59,223 nucleotides of DNA from JAPLFM01 sp964650885 (GTDB lineage: Bacteria; Bacteroidota; Ignavibacteria; Kapaibacteriales; UBA2268), in assembly GCA_964650885.1 (NCBI GenBank), contig CAZYXG010000010.1:1-59223 (forward strand), written 5' to 3'. Below are positions 34,599 through 42,670 of the stretch, in pieces. The number at the start of each line of letters is the position of its first letter. Position 1 is the first letter of the stretch. The translations under genes and the position numbers were made by a program. Below the pieces are notes generated by a model. It worked only from the letters and a program-made list of their open reading frames with translations. It ran no database searches and was not told where the DNA came from.

Positions 34599-35927
34599 AT
34601 GGAATTATTAGAAAGCTTAGTTATCCCTGTATCGAAAGGGCATTTGGAACTTCTTAGAATACTTTTGGTATTGGCTCATGTTTTATTTATGGGCTATACT
34701 GCTGTGCTTTATGGTAGTACTATGCTTTCGGTTTATTATAACCGTATTGCTAAAAAAACAGGTGATACTTCTTTTTATATGTTAGCAAAAGAAATTATTG
34801 ATACTGTAACATCTGCTCCAACCATTTGGTTTGGTTTGGGTATTGCTCCATTGATAGGTTCGATTTTGCTTTACACTCAGCTATTGGCTGGAATGAAATC
34901 GCCAGTATTGGCATTGTTAATTATTTCATTAGTATTTTACTGTGCAGGTATAGCTGTTGTTTATATCTATAAAGGTTCGGTAAATTTATCTTCTGTATTG
35001 AGCAAATTAGGTCCATTAGATAGCGGTGTTTCAGAATTGAAAAGCAATAACGCCAACAATAATAACACATTGGCTATGTGGAGTTTTATTTTGTTGACTT
35101 TTTCTGCTTTGTTCTTTTTTGCAGGTGTTAACATTGCTTCAAATCAAGAAGCTTGGGGTACTGGAATATTAACTTACATTTTTACAGGTGGTTCTTTATT
35201 GAAAATGTTATTCTTCGTAATATTTTCAGTAATAATTGCAGCAGTTACTTTCCTTTATATGACTTTTGTTTGGGAAGGCGGACGTAAATTGGATAGTGAT
35301 ACTTTGGCTGAATTTGCAAAAAACAAATTATCAAGATTGGCAATTTTATTTACAATTATTTTACCGTTGACATTAGCTTTTAACTTATTGACAACACCAA
35401 AATTTGCAGTAAACCCAATGACATTTATATTTGCCGCAGTTGGTGGTATATTAGTTGTACTTTGCGGAGCAATGCTTTATGGTATGGTTAAAGAAAATAA
35501 AGTAGAACGCTCAAGTAATGCTTTTTGGATGTTAGTTTTTGCTTTGATTTTCTTTGTTGTAAAAGAGCAATATGCTTTCAATATTTCTTCTTACGATAAT
35601 TTGCTTGTTTTGGCTAGCAAACATGAAGAAATGGAAGCTGGTAAAAAAGGACACGGAGCTGCTGAAGTTAAAGTTAATCCAGAAGAAATATTTACAACTA
35701 AATGCTCTGCTTGCCATAAATTTGATGTGAAGCAACCTACAGCTCCTTCTTATAATGAAGTTGCTAAAAAATATGTTGGTAAAGAAGCAGAAATGGTAGC
35801 ATTTATTTTGAACCCAAAACCAGTAAATACAGCTGAATACCCATCGGGTATGCCTAACCAAGGTTTGAAACCTGCTGAAGCAAAAGCAATGGCTGCTTGG
35901 ATACTTGAAAAAACTGCTGGCAAATAA
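34599..35927 (+). CDS. multi-helix membrane protein with C-terminal cytochrome c domain
   Basis: This 442-residue protein has seven to eight hydrophobic helices over residues 15-340. A charged, Lys/Gly-rich linker then leads to a periplasmic cytochrome c domain with CSACH starting at C369 and a likely methionine ligand in PSGMPNQG. Histidines in the first helix region (KGHLELLRILLVLAHVLF) could bind heme b, but that is conjecture. I do not recognise the membrane domain. As the last gene of the respiratory cluster, ending at a strong terminator, it may be an alternative electron input to, or partner of, the oxidase. Confidence 0.65.
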   Translation: MELLESLVIPVSKGHLELLRILLVLAHVLFMGYTAVLYGSTMLSVYYNRIAKKTGDTSFYMLAKEIIDTVTSAPTIWFGLGIAPLIGSILLYTQLLAGMKSPVLALLIISLVFYCAGIAVVYIYKGSVNLSSVLSKLGPLDSGVSELKSNNANNNNTLAMWSFILLTFSALFFFAGVNIASNQEAWGTGILTYIFTGGSLLKMLFFVIFSVIIAAVTFLYMTFVWEGGRKLDSDTLAEFAKNKLSRLAILFTIILPLTLAFNLLTTPKFAVNPMTFIFAAVGGILVVLCGAMLYGMVKENKVERSSNAFWMLVFALIFFVVKEQYAFNISSYDNLLVLASKHEEMEAGKKGHGAAEVKVNPEEIFTTKCSACHKFDVKQPTAPSYNEVAKKYVGKEAEMVAFILNPKPVNTAEYPSGMPNQGLKPAEAKAMAAWILEKTAGK

Positions 35928-35950
35928 TTCTTTCAAAATATAATCTTTTT

Positions 35951-35980
35951 AAAAAGCTGTCCAAAAGGGCAGCTTTTTTT
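35951..35980 (+). terminator. terminator of the act-cox cluster
   Basis: A 12-bp stem with one G-U pair (AAAAAGCTGTCC facing GGGCAGCTTTTT) and an AAAA loop is followed by further T residues. It is the first clear intrinsic terminator I see after 20379. Confidence 0.85.
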
Positions 35981-36059
35981 GTTTTACTTCAAAATTAGGA
36001 AAGAAGTAAAGAAATATTAATTAAATTTACGATTAGAAGTTTAACAAATGAATGAAATA

Positions 36060-36404
36060 ATGGCTGACTCACTATTTACAAAAATAATTAATCGGCAAAT
36101 ACCTGCTGATATAGTTTATGAAGATGACGATGTATTAGCTTTCAATGATATTAGCCCTCAAGCTCCAGTACACATATTGATAGTTCCCAAAAAGCAAGTA
36201 GAAACCATTAACGATTTCCAAGATGACGATGCTGAATTAATTGGCAAAATTGTACTTGCTGCAAAAAGAATTGCCAAAGAAAAAGGATTGAGTGATAATG
36301 GCTATAGATTAATATTCAATACAAATGCTGATGCGGGACAAACAGTATTTCACGTACATTGCCATTTGATTGGTGGTAGAATGCTAAACTGGCCTCCAGG
36401 ATGA
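36060..36404 (+). CDS. HIT-family nucleotide hydrolase (HINT type)
   Basis: This 114-residue histidine-triad protein starts at ATG 36060 (MADSLFTKIINRQIPADIVYEDD); an ATG four codons upstream (36048) is also in frame. The catalytic triad is VFHVHCHLIGG near the C-terminus, and DVLAFNDISPQAPVHILIVPK is the typical HINT middle. HINT proteins hydrolyse nucleoside 5'-phosphoramidates and adenylates in the cytoplasm. It stands alone between the respiratory terminator and kdsD. Confidence 0.9.
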   Translation: MADSLFTKIINRQIPADIVYEDDDVLAFNDISPQAPVHILIVPKKQVETINDFQDDDAELIGKIVLAAKRIAKEKGLSDNGYRLIFNTNADAGQTVFHVHCHLIGGRMLNWPPG

Positions 36405-36431
36405 TGATATTGTAATTTGAAGAATCATTCT

Positions 36432-36439
36432 TAACTTTG
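36432..36439 (+). promoter_or_regulatory. candidate -7 element immediately before kdsD
   Basis: TAACTTTG is an exact TAnnTTTG match ending three bases before ATG 36443. If used, transcription would start at or inside the first codons, giving a leaderless mRNA or a start at ATG 36449. Confidence 0.35.
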
Positions 36440-36442
36440 TAA

Positions 36443-37414
36443 ATGAAAATGACTAAAAAAGAAATAATAGCAGAAGCTCATAGGGTTTTAATTGAGGAAA
36501 GCAACGCAATTGCTAAGGTGGTTGAATATAATAGTAACAACTTAGCTGAAGCTGTGGATTTGCTCGCTAATGCGAACAAAGTAATATGCACTGGAGTTGG
36601 CAAAAGTGGATTAATTGCTCAGAAAATCGCCTCGACTTTTTCAAGCTTGGGTATTCCTGCTATTTTCTTGCACCCAGTGGAAGCTCTCCACGGAGATATT
36701 GGCTCTGTGCAGCAAGGTGATGTTACAATTATGCTTTCTAAATCTGGTGCTACTGAAGAGCTAATAACTTTGTTCCCCTTTTTGGAATCACGCACCAAAA
36801 TTATTTCAATTGTTTCAAATAGAAATTCATTTCTTGCTAAAAAAAGTGAGATTTTCTTAGATGCTACAATTGATAAGGAAGCTTGTGCAATCAATTTAGC
36901 ACCAACTACAAGCACAACTGTGGCTTTGGCAATAGGTGATGCTCTTGCAGCCTGTTTAGTGAAAGTAAAGAATTTCTCAGTAGAAGATTTTTCATTAAAT
37001 CATCCACTTGGACAATTAGGCAAGAATCTTACTTTAAGAGTGGAACACGTTATGCACTCCGGCAACGATTTACCAATTGTTTCCAAAAATGATTCATTTA
37101 AAGATGCAATTGTGGAAATAACTCAGAAAAACTTGGGTTGTGTTTGCGTGCTTGATGGAGAAAAACTTTGTGGAATTATTACTGATGGTGATGTGCGAAG
37201 AGCATTGGCAAAAACAGACTCATTAGCGAGTTTAAGTGTGAGCAATGTAATGACAGTAAATCCAATTTCAGTTAAAAAAGATGTTATGCTTGGCGATGCT
37301 TTGGGAGTAATGGAACACAGAAAAAGTCAAATAAATGTTTTGCCAGTTATTGATGATGAATATAGATGTATCGGTGTGGTTAGATTGCACGATATAGTGA
37401 AAAGTAGTAATTAA
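36443..37414 (+). CDS. kdsD: arabinose-5-phosphate isomerase (KpsF/GutQ family)
   Basis: This 323-residue protein interconverts ribulose-5-phosphate and arabinose-5-phosphate, the first step of KDO synthesis for lipopolysaccharide. The SIS domain (about 40-175) has CTGVGKSGLIAQKIAST and MLSKSGATEELI. Two CBS domains follow, visible at RVEHVMHSGNDLPIV, CGIITDGDVRRALA and NVMTVNPISV. The length and order match KdsD. It ends tail-to-tail with the minus-strand RodZ-like gene, overlapping it by four bases. Confidence 0.92.
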   Translation: MKMTKKEIIAEAHRVLIEESNAIAKVVEYNSNNLAEAVDLLANANKVICTGVGKSGLIAQKIASTFSSLGIPAIFLHPVEALHGDIGSVQQGDVTIMLSKSGATEELITLFPFLESRTKIISIVSNRNSFLAKKSEIFLDATIDKEACAINLAPTTSTTVALAIGDALAACLVKVKNFSVEDFSLNHPLGQLGKNLTLRVEHVMHSGNDLPIVSKNDSFKDAIVEITQKNLGCVCVLDGEKLCGIITDGDVRRALAKTDSLASLSVSNVMTVNPISVKKDVMLGDALGVMEHRKSQINVLPVIDDEYRCIGVVRLHDIVKSSN

Positions 37415-38196
37415 TTGATTGCTACTTTTTCTTTTGTGATTTTTATGTTTTTCACTACTGTTCCTTTTGTGCCAAATGGCTCTAGCAGAACTCCGTTGCG
37501 GCTGAACTGAACAGCTCCAACGTTACCTTGATTGATAATAAAATATGAAGTGGCACCCCAGCGGCGTTTCATATTTGCAGTCATTAGTATTTCTTCTTCT
37601 TTTTTGCCATCTATATTCACTTTCAGCCAACATTCGTCAATTGAGAATGCTTCTAATATAAGTGAATCGCTTCCGCCAGCATCGAAATAATCCATAAGTC
37701 CTTTTTTGTCGCTAAGTATAGCAGTATCAAGTGTTTTCGGACTTATATCAATAATTGAATTTCTGGATTCAATATTGAAGAAAGACAAGTAAATTCCACC
37801 TACAATCACAGCTATTCCTAGTAGCAATACTATGTATATTTGGGTTTTATTAGCACCTGGCTTAGTTAAACTAATCGGATTAAGAATATTAGGTTTATCA
37901 ACTCCTTTATTAACTTTTAGATTATTAATAGAATTATTGATATTTTTGTTTTGTTGTTGTTTGTGTTTTTTAGAAATATCTTCAAGTTCATCAATAACTT
38001 CAGCTTCGCTAATCTTTAAATATTTCAAATACATTTTTAGATGTGAAACACCATAAACAGGAGGGAGTTTGTCGAATTCTCCTTTCTCGATATCTTTGAT
38101 AACAGATAGTCTTACCTTGGTAATATCGGCTACTTCTTGCTGCGACTTACCTAAAGATTCTCTTTTGTCTATGATTATTTTTGCAATTTCAGACAT
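37411..38196 (-). CDS. RodZ-like helix-turn-helix membrane protein with DUF4115 domain
   Basis: This 261-residue protein has an N-terminal Xre-type helix-turn-helix (KRESLGKSQQEVADITKVRLSVIKDIE, residues about 11-38) and a Gln/Asn/Lys linker. A single membrane helix follows near 118-138 (IYIVLLLGIAVIVGGIYLSFF), with a periplasmic C-terminal beta domain like DUF4115. This is the layout of RodZ, which links MreB to the elongation machinery. I start at ATG 38196; TTG 38202 is two codons upstream. It is divergent from the DUF2279 gene with only 23 bases between starts. Confidence 0.8.
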   Translation of the reverse strand: MSEIAKIIIDKRESLGKSQQEVADITKVRLSVIKDIEKGEFDKLPPVYGVSHLKMYLKYLKISEAEVIDELEDISKKHKQQQNKNINNSINNLKVNKGVDKPNILNPISLTKPGANKTQIYIVLLLGIAVIVGGIYLSFFNIESRNSIIDISPKTLDTAILSDKKGLMDYFDAGGSDSLILEAFSIDECWLKVNIDGKKEEEILMTANMKRRWGATSYFIINQGNVGAVQFSRNGVLLEPFGTKGTVVKNIKITKEKVAIN

Positions 38197-38219
38197 TAAC
38201 AAAAAATAAAGAGTAAAAA

Positions 38220-39431
38220 ATGTTTAAGAGAATAGAACTATTTGTTCTAACTATATTGTTTGTGAGCCAGTTACACGCTCAAAACAACTCTCTTGATAGT
38301 ATTCAAGCAAATTTAGTACCAAACAAGATTGAAGAAACAAGCTTAAAAAGTGACAAAAAACTTTATGAAAATAACATTATTTTTCAAGATTGCAAAGAAA
38401 ATAATGAAAAAGATATTAAAAACTTGATTTTATTAGTTTTAAATGAAAATTTATTGGAGCAAAACAGAAATAAAGATAGTTTATTTACATCTGAAAATCT
38501 CCCTAGAATTCCTGAAAACGATTATTTATTTAATGGACACAAACGATTTACTCCTTCTGGAGTGAATCCATACCTTGAAACTAAAGTGAATACTAAAGAT
38601 ATTCTAATTTATGGTGGTGGTTTGGGTGTATTATTTATGGCTCAGCATATCTACCAAATAAAAGAAAATTGGAAAGATAAGGCATCATTCAAATTTCAAG
38701 AAGATGGCGTTTATTCACTTTGGTCGGATAAAGCAACTCATTTTTTTAATACATATTTTCCGTCTTATATGTTTAGCGAAGGACTAATTGCAATGGGCTT
38801 TAGCAAGAATGATGCTGTGCTTACTGGCTCGATAATGGGCTTTGCTTACCAGACTTATGTGGAAGTACTAGATGGCTATGGTGCAAACTATGGATTTAGT
38901 CCATCGGATTATGCTGCAGATTTTGTTGGGGCAACTTTTTATTTTTTACAGAATAGATATGGCTTGGCAGAATATGTTACACCAAAATTTGCGTATATTC
39001 CAGCTTCTTGGCATGGCGAAAAACTTAGAGTGCCACACACAAATTTCATTGATGATTATAGTTCGCAAACAACTTATCTTTCTTTCAATATGCACGCTAT
39101 TTTACCAAAAAGTATTGGAAATTATTGGCCAGAATGGCTCGAACTGACTGTGGGATATGCCGCTAGGAATCTATATGTACAAGGAATAGTGGACGAAAAT
39201 GGTCAGCTAATTCCCAATAATGCACCTGTTTCAACTTACCAACGAGATGGAGTTTATGGCAATCCAGTTTTAATAATTGGGTTAGACTATAATTTAGTAA
39301 AATTGCTTCCAGATGGGGGTGCTGGATGGAATTGGTTTAAACAAACACTAAATTTTCTTAAATTGCCATCTCCAGCAATTGAATTTGGAGAAAAGACTAG
39401 ATTTCGGCTACTATATCCATTTACTTTTTAG
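38220..39431 (+). CDS. DUF2279 family exported protein
   Basis: This 403-residue protein begins with a signal peptide (ELFVLTILFVSQLHAQ). The C-terminal two thirds carry DUF2279 features: a SDKATHFFNTYFPSYMFSEGL segment, EVLDGYGANYGFSPSDYAADFVGA and repeated amphipathic strands ending in LLYPFTF. The terminal phenylalanine and strand pattern suggest an outer-membrane or periplasmic location. The function is unknown. It shares a short divergent promoter region with the RodZ-like gene and is followed by the glycosyltransferase after 20 bases. Confidence 0.75.
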   Translation: MFKRIELFVLTILFVSQLHAQNNSLDSIQANLVPNKIEETSLKSDKKLYENNIIFQDCKENNEKDIKNLILLVLNENLLEQNRNKDSLFTSENLPRIPENDYLFNGHKRFTPSGVNPYLETKVNTKDILIYGGGLGVLFMAQHIYQIKENWKDKASFKFQEDGVYSLWSDKATHFFNTYFPSYMFSEGLIAMGFSKNDAVLTGSIMGFAYQTYVEVLDGYGANYGFSPSDYAADFVGATFYFLQNRYGLAEYVTPKFAYIPASWHGEKLRVPHTNFIDDYSSQTTYLSFNMHAILPKSIGNYWPEWLELTVGYAARNLYVQGIVDENGQLIPNNAPVSTYQRDGVYGNPVLIIGLDYNLVKLLPDGGAGWNWFKQTLNFLKLPSPAIEFGEKTRFRLLYPFTF

Positions 39432-39451
39432 TAGCTTTCACTAAGTTAAAT

Positions 39452-40192
39452 ATGAAGAATAAATTATTTAGTTTGATAATACCTGTTTATCAGGAAGAAA
39501 AGATAATTGAATCTACTTTAAAGTACTATGATGCTGAACTAAGAGAGAAATTCAATTTTGAATTGATTGTGAGTGATGGTGGAAGTGAGGACAAAACTAA
39601 ACAAATTGCTGAGCAGTTTGCAGATTTAGTGGTGGGTAGAGGCGAAGAAATTAGAAGTATTTCGGCTGGACGCAATAAAGGTGCTACTGAAGCTAATAGT
39701 AATTTGTTTGTGTTTATTAATGCAGACTCTCTTCCTGCAAATAAGTTGGACTTTTTGAATTTGCTTTCAGAAATTGCGAATAAACAAAAATATGAAAAGT
39801 ACTCTGCGTTTGCTTGTACCATATTGCCATTCCCAGCAGAGGAATTATTTAAAGATAAATTCTTCTATAAGTTTTTCAATACTTATTTCAAGTTATTGAA
39901 TATAATTGGAATTGGAATGGGAAGAGGTGAGTGTCAGATAATCCGCAAAGAAGTGTTTGAAAAAGTAGGTGGCTATAACGATACTATTTTTGCTGGTGAA
40001 GATTTTGATTTGTTTCGAAGAATAGCAAGATTTGGAAAAATTAGATTTTTAGATGAGTGTATAATTTTTGAATCTACTCGTAGGTTCAGAAAAGATGGAT
40101 ATATCAAAACTTTATTATTATGGTTTTTTAATTCTATATTCGTTTTGCTTTTCAATAAATCACTTTCAAAATCTTGGGATCCTGTGCGATGA
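39452..40192 (+). CDS. GT2 glycosyltransferase, TIGR04283 family
   Basis: This 246-residue family 2 glycosyltransferase shows FSLIIPVYQEEKIIESTL, the IVSDGGSEDKT nucleotide-binding loop, FINADSLP as the DxD-like site, and GAGEDFD-type residues late (IFAGEDFDLFRRIARFG). The compact length and ISAGRNKGATEA fit the TIGR04283 group. A C-terminal hydrophobic segment (LLWFFNSIFVLLF) may attach it to the membrane. Its TGA overlaps the HAD gene ATG in an ATGA arrangement. Donor and acceptor are unknown. Confidence 0.8.
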   Translation: MKNKLFSLIIPVYQEEKIIESTLKYYDAELREKFNFELIVSDGGSEDKTKQIAEQFADLVVGRGEEIRSISAGRNKGATEANSNLFVFINADSLPANKLDFLNLLSEIANKQKYEKYSAFACTILPFPAEELFKDKFFYKFFNTYFKLLNIIGIGMGRGECQIIRKEVFEKVGGYNDTIFAGEDFDLFRRIARFGKIRFLDECIIFESTRRFRKDGYIKTLLLWFFNSIFVLLFNKSLSKSWDPVR

Positions 40193-40884
40193 ATAAATTA
40201 ATTTTGTTTGATATAGATGGCACTATACTTTCGATGAAGCATGGAGTTTCAAAAAAACTATTTGCCGAAGCTATTCAGAACGTTATGAAGGTGGAAGTTG
40301 AGATTGACAAAATGCCAAGTTTTTCTGGCAATACAGATTTGGGAATTATTCGCTCCATTAGTGAAATTACCAATATCTCTTATGAAAACTATATAGAGCG
40401 TATTGAAGATATTTGGGATGAGAAATTCAGAATATTTAAGAAATATAGCACAAAAGAATTCTATCATTTGCATCCCAAAGCAGCCGAAGCAATTAGTGAA
40501 GTAAGTAAGTTGGACAACACAATTTTGGGTTTACTGACAGGCAATTTTGAAAGAAATGCATTCTTGAAATTGAGCATATTTGATTTAAAAAATTATTTCA
40601 AATTTGGTGCATTTGGCAATGACAATGAATTTAGAAACAATTTGCCTGCAATTGCTATTGAAAGAGCAAAATTATTCACAGAATTTGATTTTCATTTGGA
40701 TAAAGTTATTCTTATTGGCGATTCACCACTCGATGTGGAATGTGCCAAATTTGCTGGAATTAAAGTGTTAACTGTTTCCACTGGAGGCTACAGCCAAGAC
40801 TATATGCAGAGCATAGGTGCAGACTTTACTTTTGAAAATCTTTCCGAAACAGACAAATTAATTGAACTTATTAATTCAATTTAA
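40189..40884 (+). CDS. HAD-family hydrolase (phosphoglycolate phosphatase-like)
   Basis: This 231-residue haloacid-dehalogenase phosphatase shows motif I LFDIDGTIL, motif II in LGLLTGNFERNA and motif III/IV in ILIGDSPLDVECAKFAG. A helical cap (about 20-80) follows motif I, as in phosphoglycolate phosphatase and beta-phosphoglucomutase relatives. I use ATG 40189, which overlaps the glycosyltransferase stop, rather than TTG 40174. It is cytoplasmic; the substrate cannot be inferred. Confidence 0.85.
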   Translation: MNKLILFDIDGTILSMKHGVSKKLFAEAIQNVMKVEVEIDKMPSFSGNTDLGIIRSISEITNISYENYIERIEDIWDEKFRIFKKYSTKEFYHLHPKAAEAISEVSKLDNTILGLLTGNFERNAFLKLSIFDLKNYFKFGAFGNDNEFRNNLPAIAIERAKLFTEFDFHLDKVILIGDSPLDVECAKFAGIKVLTVSTGGYSQDYMQSIGADFTFENLSETDKLIELINSI

Positions 40885-40899
40885 AAATGAGACTATAAA

Positions 40900-41565
40900 A
40901 TGAAAAAAATTAATGTTGCTATAGATGGACCTGCTGGTTCTGGCAAATCTACTACTGCCAAAGAACTTGCAAAAAAGTTAAACTATATTCATTTGGATAC
41001 TGGTGCGATGTACCGTGCAGTTGCATTGGCATGGCTGAGAGCTGATTTGCAAGAAAATGAAGAAGACTTGATAAAGCTAATGAATGAAATTAAAGTAGAG
41101 CTTGTTATGAAAGAAGATGGGCAACTCACTTTGCTAAATGGCGAAGATGTTTCGTTGGAAATAAGAAAGCCAGAAGTATCAAAATGGGCTAGCCCAATTT
41201 CTGCTTGGCAAGTGGTCAGAGAAAAATTAGTTGCAATGCAACAAGATATTGGTAAGCAAGGCGGAATAGTGGCAGATGGAAGAGATATTGGAACAGTTGT
41301 TTATCCTGAAGCTGAGTTGAAAATATTCCTGACTGCCTCGATAGATGCAAGAACTGAACGTAGAGCAAAAGAATTGAATGAACGTGGTTTTGAAGCAAAT
41401 GTGGAAGAAATACGTAAGGATATGATTCAGCGGGATTATAACGACACGAATAGAGCAAATAGTCCACTTAGAAAAGCAGAAGGTGCTTATGAAATTGATG
41501 GTTCGGCTCTTAGTTTGGTAGAGCAAATAGAAACTATTTATAGCTTGACAAAGAAATTAATCTGA
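40900..41565 (+). CDS. cmk: cytidylate kinase
   Basis: Cmk phosphorylates CMP and dCMP with ATP in the cytoplasm. The 221-residue protein shows the P-loop GPAGSGKST (about 10-18), LDTGAMYRAVALAWL, the VADGRDIGTVVYPEAELKIFLTAS block and the C-terminal RDYNDTNRANSPLRKAEGA lid region. All are canonical for the bacterial enzyme. It lies 15 bases after the HAD gene and 51 bases before ispH. Confidence 0.95.
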   Translation: MKKINVAIDGPAGSGKSTTAKELAKKLNYIHLDTGAMYRAVALAWLRADLQENEEDLIKLMNEIKVELVMKEDGQLTLLNGEDVSLEIRKPEVSKWASPISAWQVVREKLVAMQQDIGKQGGIVADGRDIGTVVYPEAELKIFLTASIDARTERRAKELNERGFEANVEEIRKDMIQRDYNDTNRANSPLRKAEGAYEIDGSALSLVEQIETIYSLTKKLI

Positions 41566-41616
41566 TTTTAAACAATTTGCGACTTACTTCGTCAAAAAGA
41601 AAAAATTAAAGATAGT

Positions 41617-42543
41617 ATGAATATGATAGTAACAATTGATGAAACTGCTGGCTTTTGCTGGGGAGTTGTACGCACTGTAGATATAGCTGAAACAACTTTA
41701 ACCGCTGCAAACGAAGCGAAAGAAAATGTTTATGTTCTTGGGGATATCATCCACAATCCTAAAGAAATTGATAGATTGGCTCAAAAGGGCTTAACTACTA
41801 TCGAACATAAGGACTTGGAAGAAATTGCAAAGAACAAGAAAGAAGGCGAAAAACCAAAAGTAGTTATTAGAGCCCACGGTGAGCCACCTTCTACTTATAA
41901 AAAAGCTGCTGAGCTTGGAATTGAATTAATTGATGCTACTTGTCCGCTTGTAACTGGATTGCAAAATAGAGTCAAACGTTTCCACCAGAAAGGTTATCAA
42001 ATTGTGATTTACGGCAAACCGAACCATGCAGAAGTGATTGGAATTCGTGGTGTTATAAATGATGACTGTGTGATTGTCCTTTCGCCAGAAGAAGCTTTGG
42101 AAAAAGTTGATTTTACTAAACCAATTGTGCTTTTCTCTCAAACTACAATGGAAAAACCAGTTTACCACGCTATTAAAGAAGCTATCGAATCGAGAGTTTC
42201 AGAGCTAGTGGAAGGTGGTGACACTTCTGAAGCATTTCAATTTAAAAATTCTCTTTGCAAAGAAGTTTGGGGAAGAGAAAGCAGAGTAATAGAATATGCA
42301 AAGAATAACGATGTTGTGATATTTGTGGCTGGGCGTGGATCATCGAATGGAAAAAGCTTATTCAAACTGATGAATGGCTACAATCCGAATATGTATTACA
42401 TTGAAGATTTATCTGAATTGGACTATGCATGGTTCAATAATGCTCAAACAATTGGAATTTCTGGTGCAACTTCCACTCCTCAGTGGTATATGGATCAGGT
42501 GAAAGAAGCAATTGAAATATGGGATAAATCTCGGCTTAATTAA
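41617..42543 (+). CDS. ispH: 4-hydroxy-3-methylbut-2-enyl diphosphate reductase
   Basis: IspH makes IPP and DMAPP in the last step of the MEP isoprenoid pathway and holds an iron-sulfur cluster. The 308-residue protein has its three cysteines in AGFCWGVVRT (C14), DATCPLV and SLCKEVWGRE. VIRAHGEPP, GKPNHAEVIGI and FSQTTM are the other conserved blocks. The third cysteine context, with REXRVIEYAKNNDVVIFVAG, is the Bacteroidota variant. ATG 41617 is used; ATG 41623 is possible. A GNRA-loop terminator follows. Confidence 0.93.
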   Translation: MNMIVTIDETAGFCWGVVRTVDIAETTLTAANEAKENVYVLGDIIHNPKEIDRLAQKGLTTIEHKDLEEIAKNKKEGEKPKVVIRAHGEPPSTYKKAAELGIELIDATCPLVTGLQNRVKRFHQKGYQIVIYGKPNHAEVIGIRGVINDDCVIVLSPEEALEKVDFTKPIVLFSQTTMEKPVYHAIKEAIESRVSELVEGGDTSEAFQFKNSLCKEVWGRESRVIEYAKNNDVVIFVAGRGSSNGKSLFKLMNGYNPNMYYIEDLSELDYAWFNNAQTIGISGATSTPQWYMDQVKEAIEIWDKSRLN

Positions 42544-42569
42544 TATAAGTCAATAATTTTGTAGGAAAA

Positions 42570-42598
42570 CCTCGAGAAATCGGGGCTTTTTTTTTTTT
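42570..42598 (+). terminator. terminator after ispH
   Basis: A six-pair stem CCTCGA/TCGGGG with one G-U pair and a GAAA tetraloop is followed by C and twelve T residues. Confidence 0.8.
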
Positions 42599-42670
42599 GT
42601 AAACTAATCAATAATTCATACGTTAGCTAATAATCTGTAACTAAATACACTATTAAAGTGTTCTTAGTAT

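Noticed and set aside
42554..42561. TAATTTTG as promoter of the giant T9SS gene
   Set aside because: It lies upstream of the ispH terminator hairpin, so a transcript from it would be terminated before 42671.
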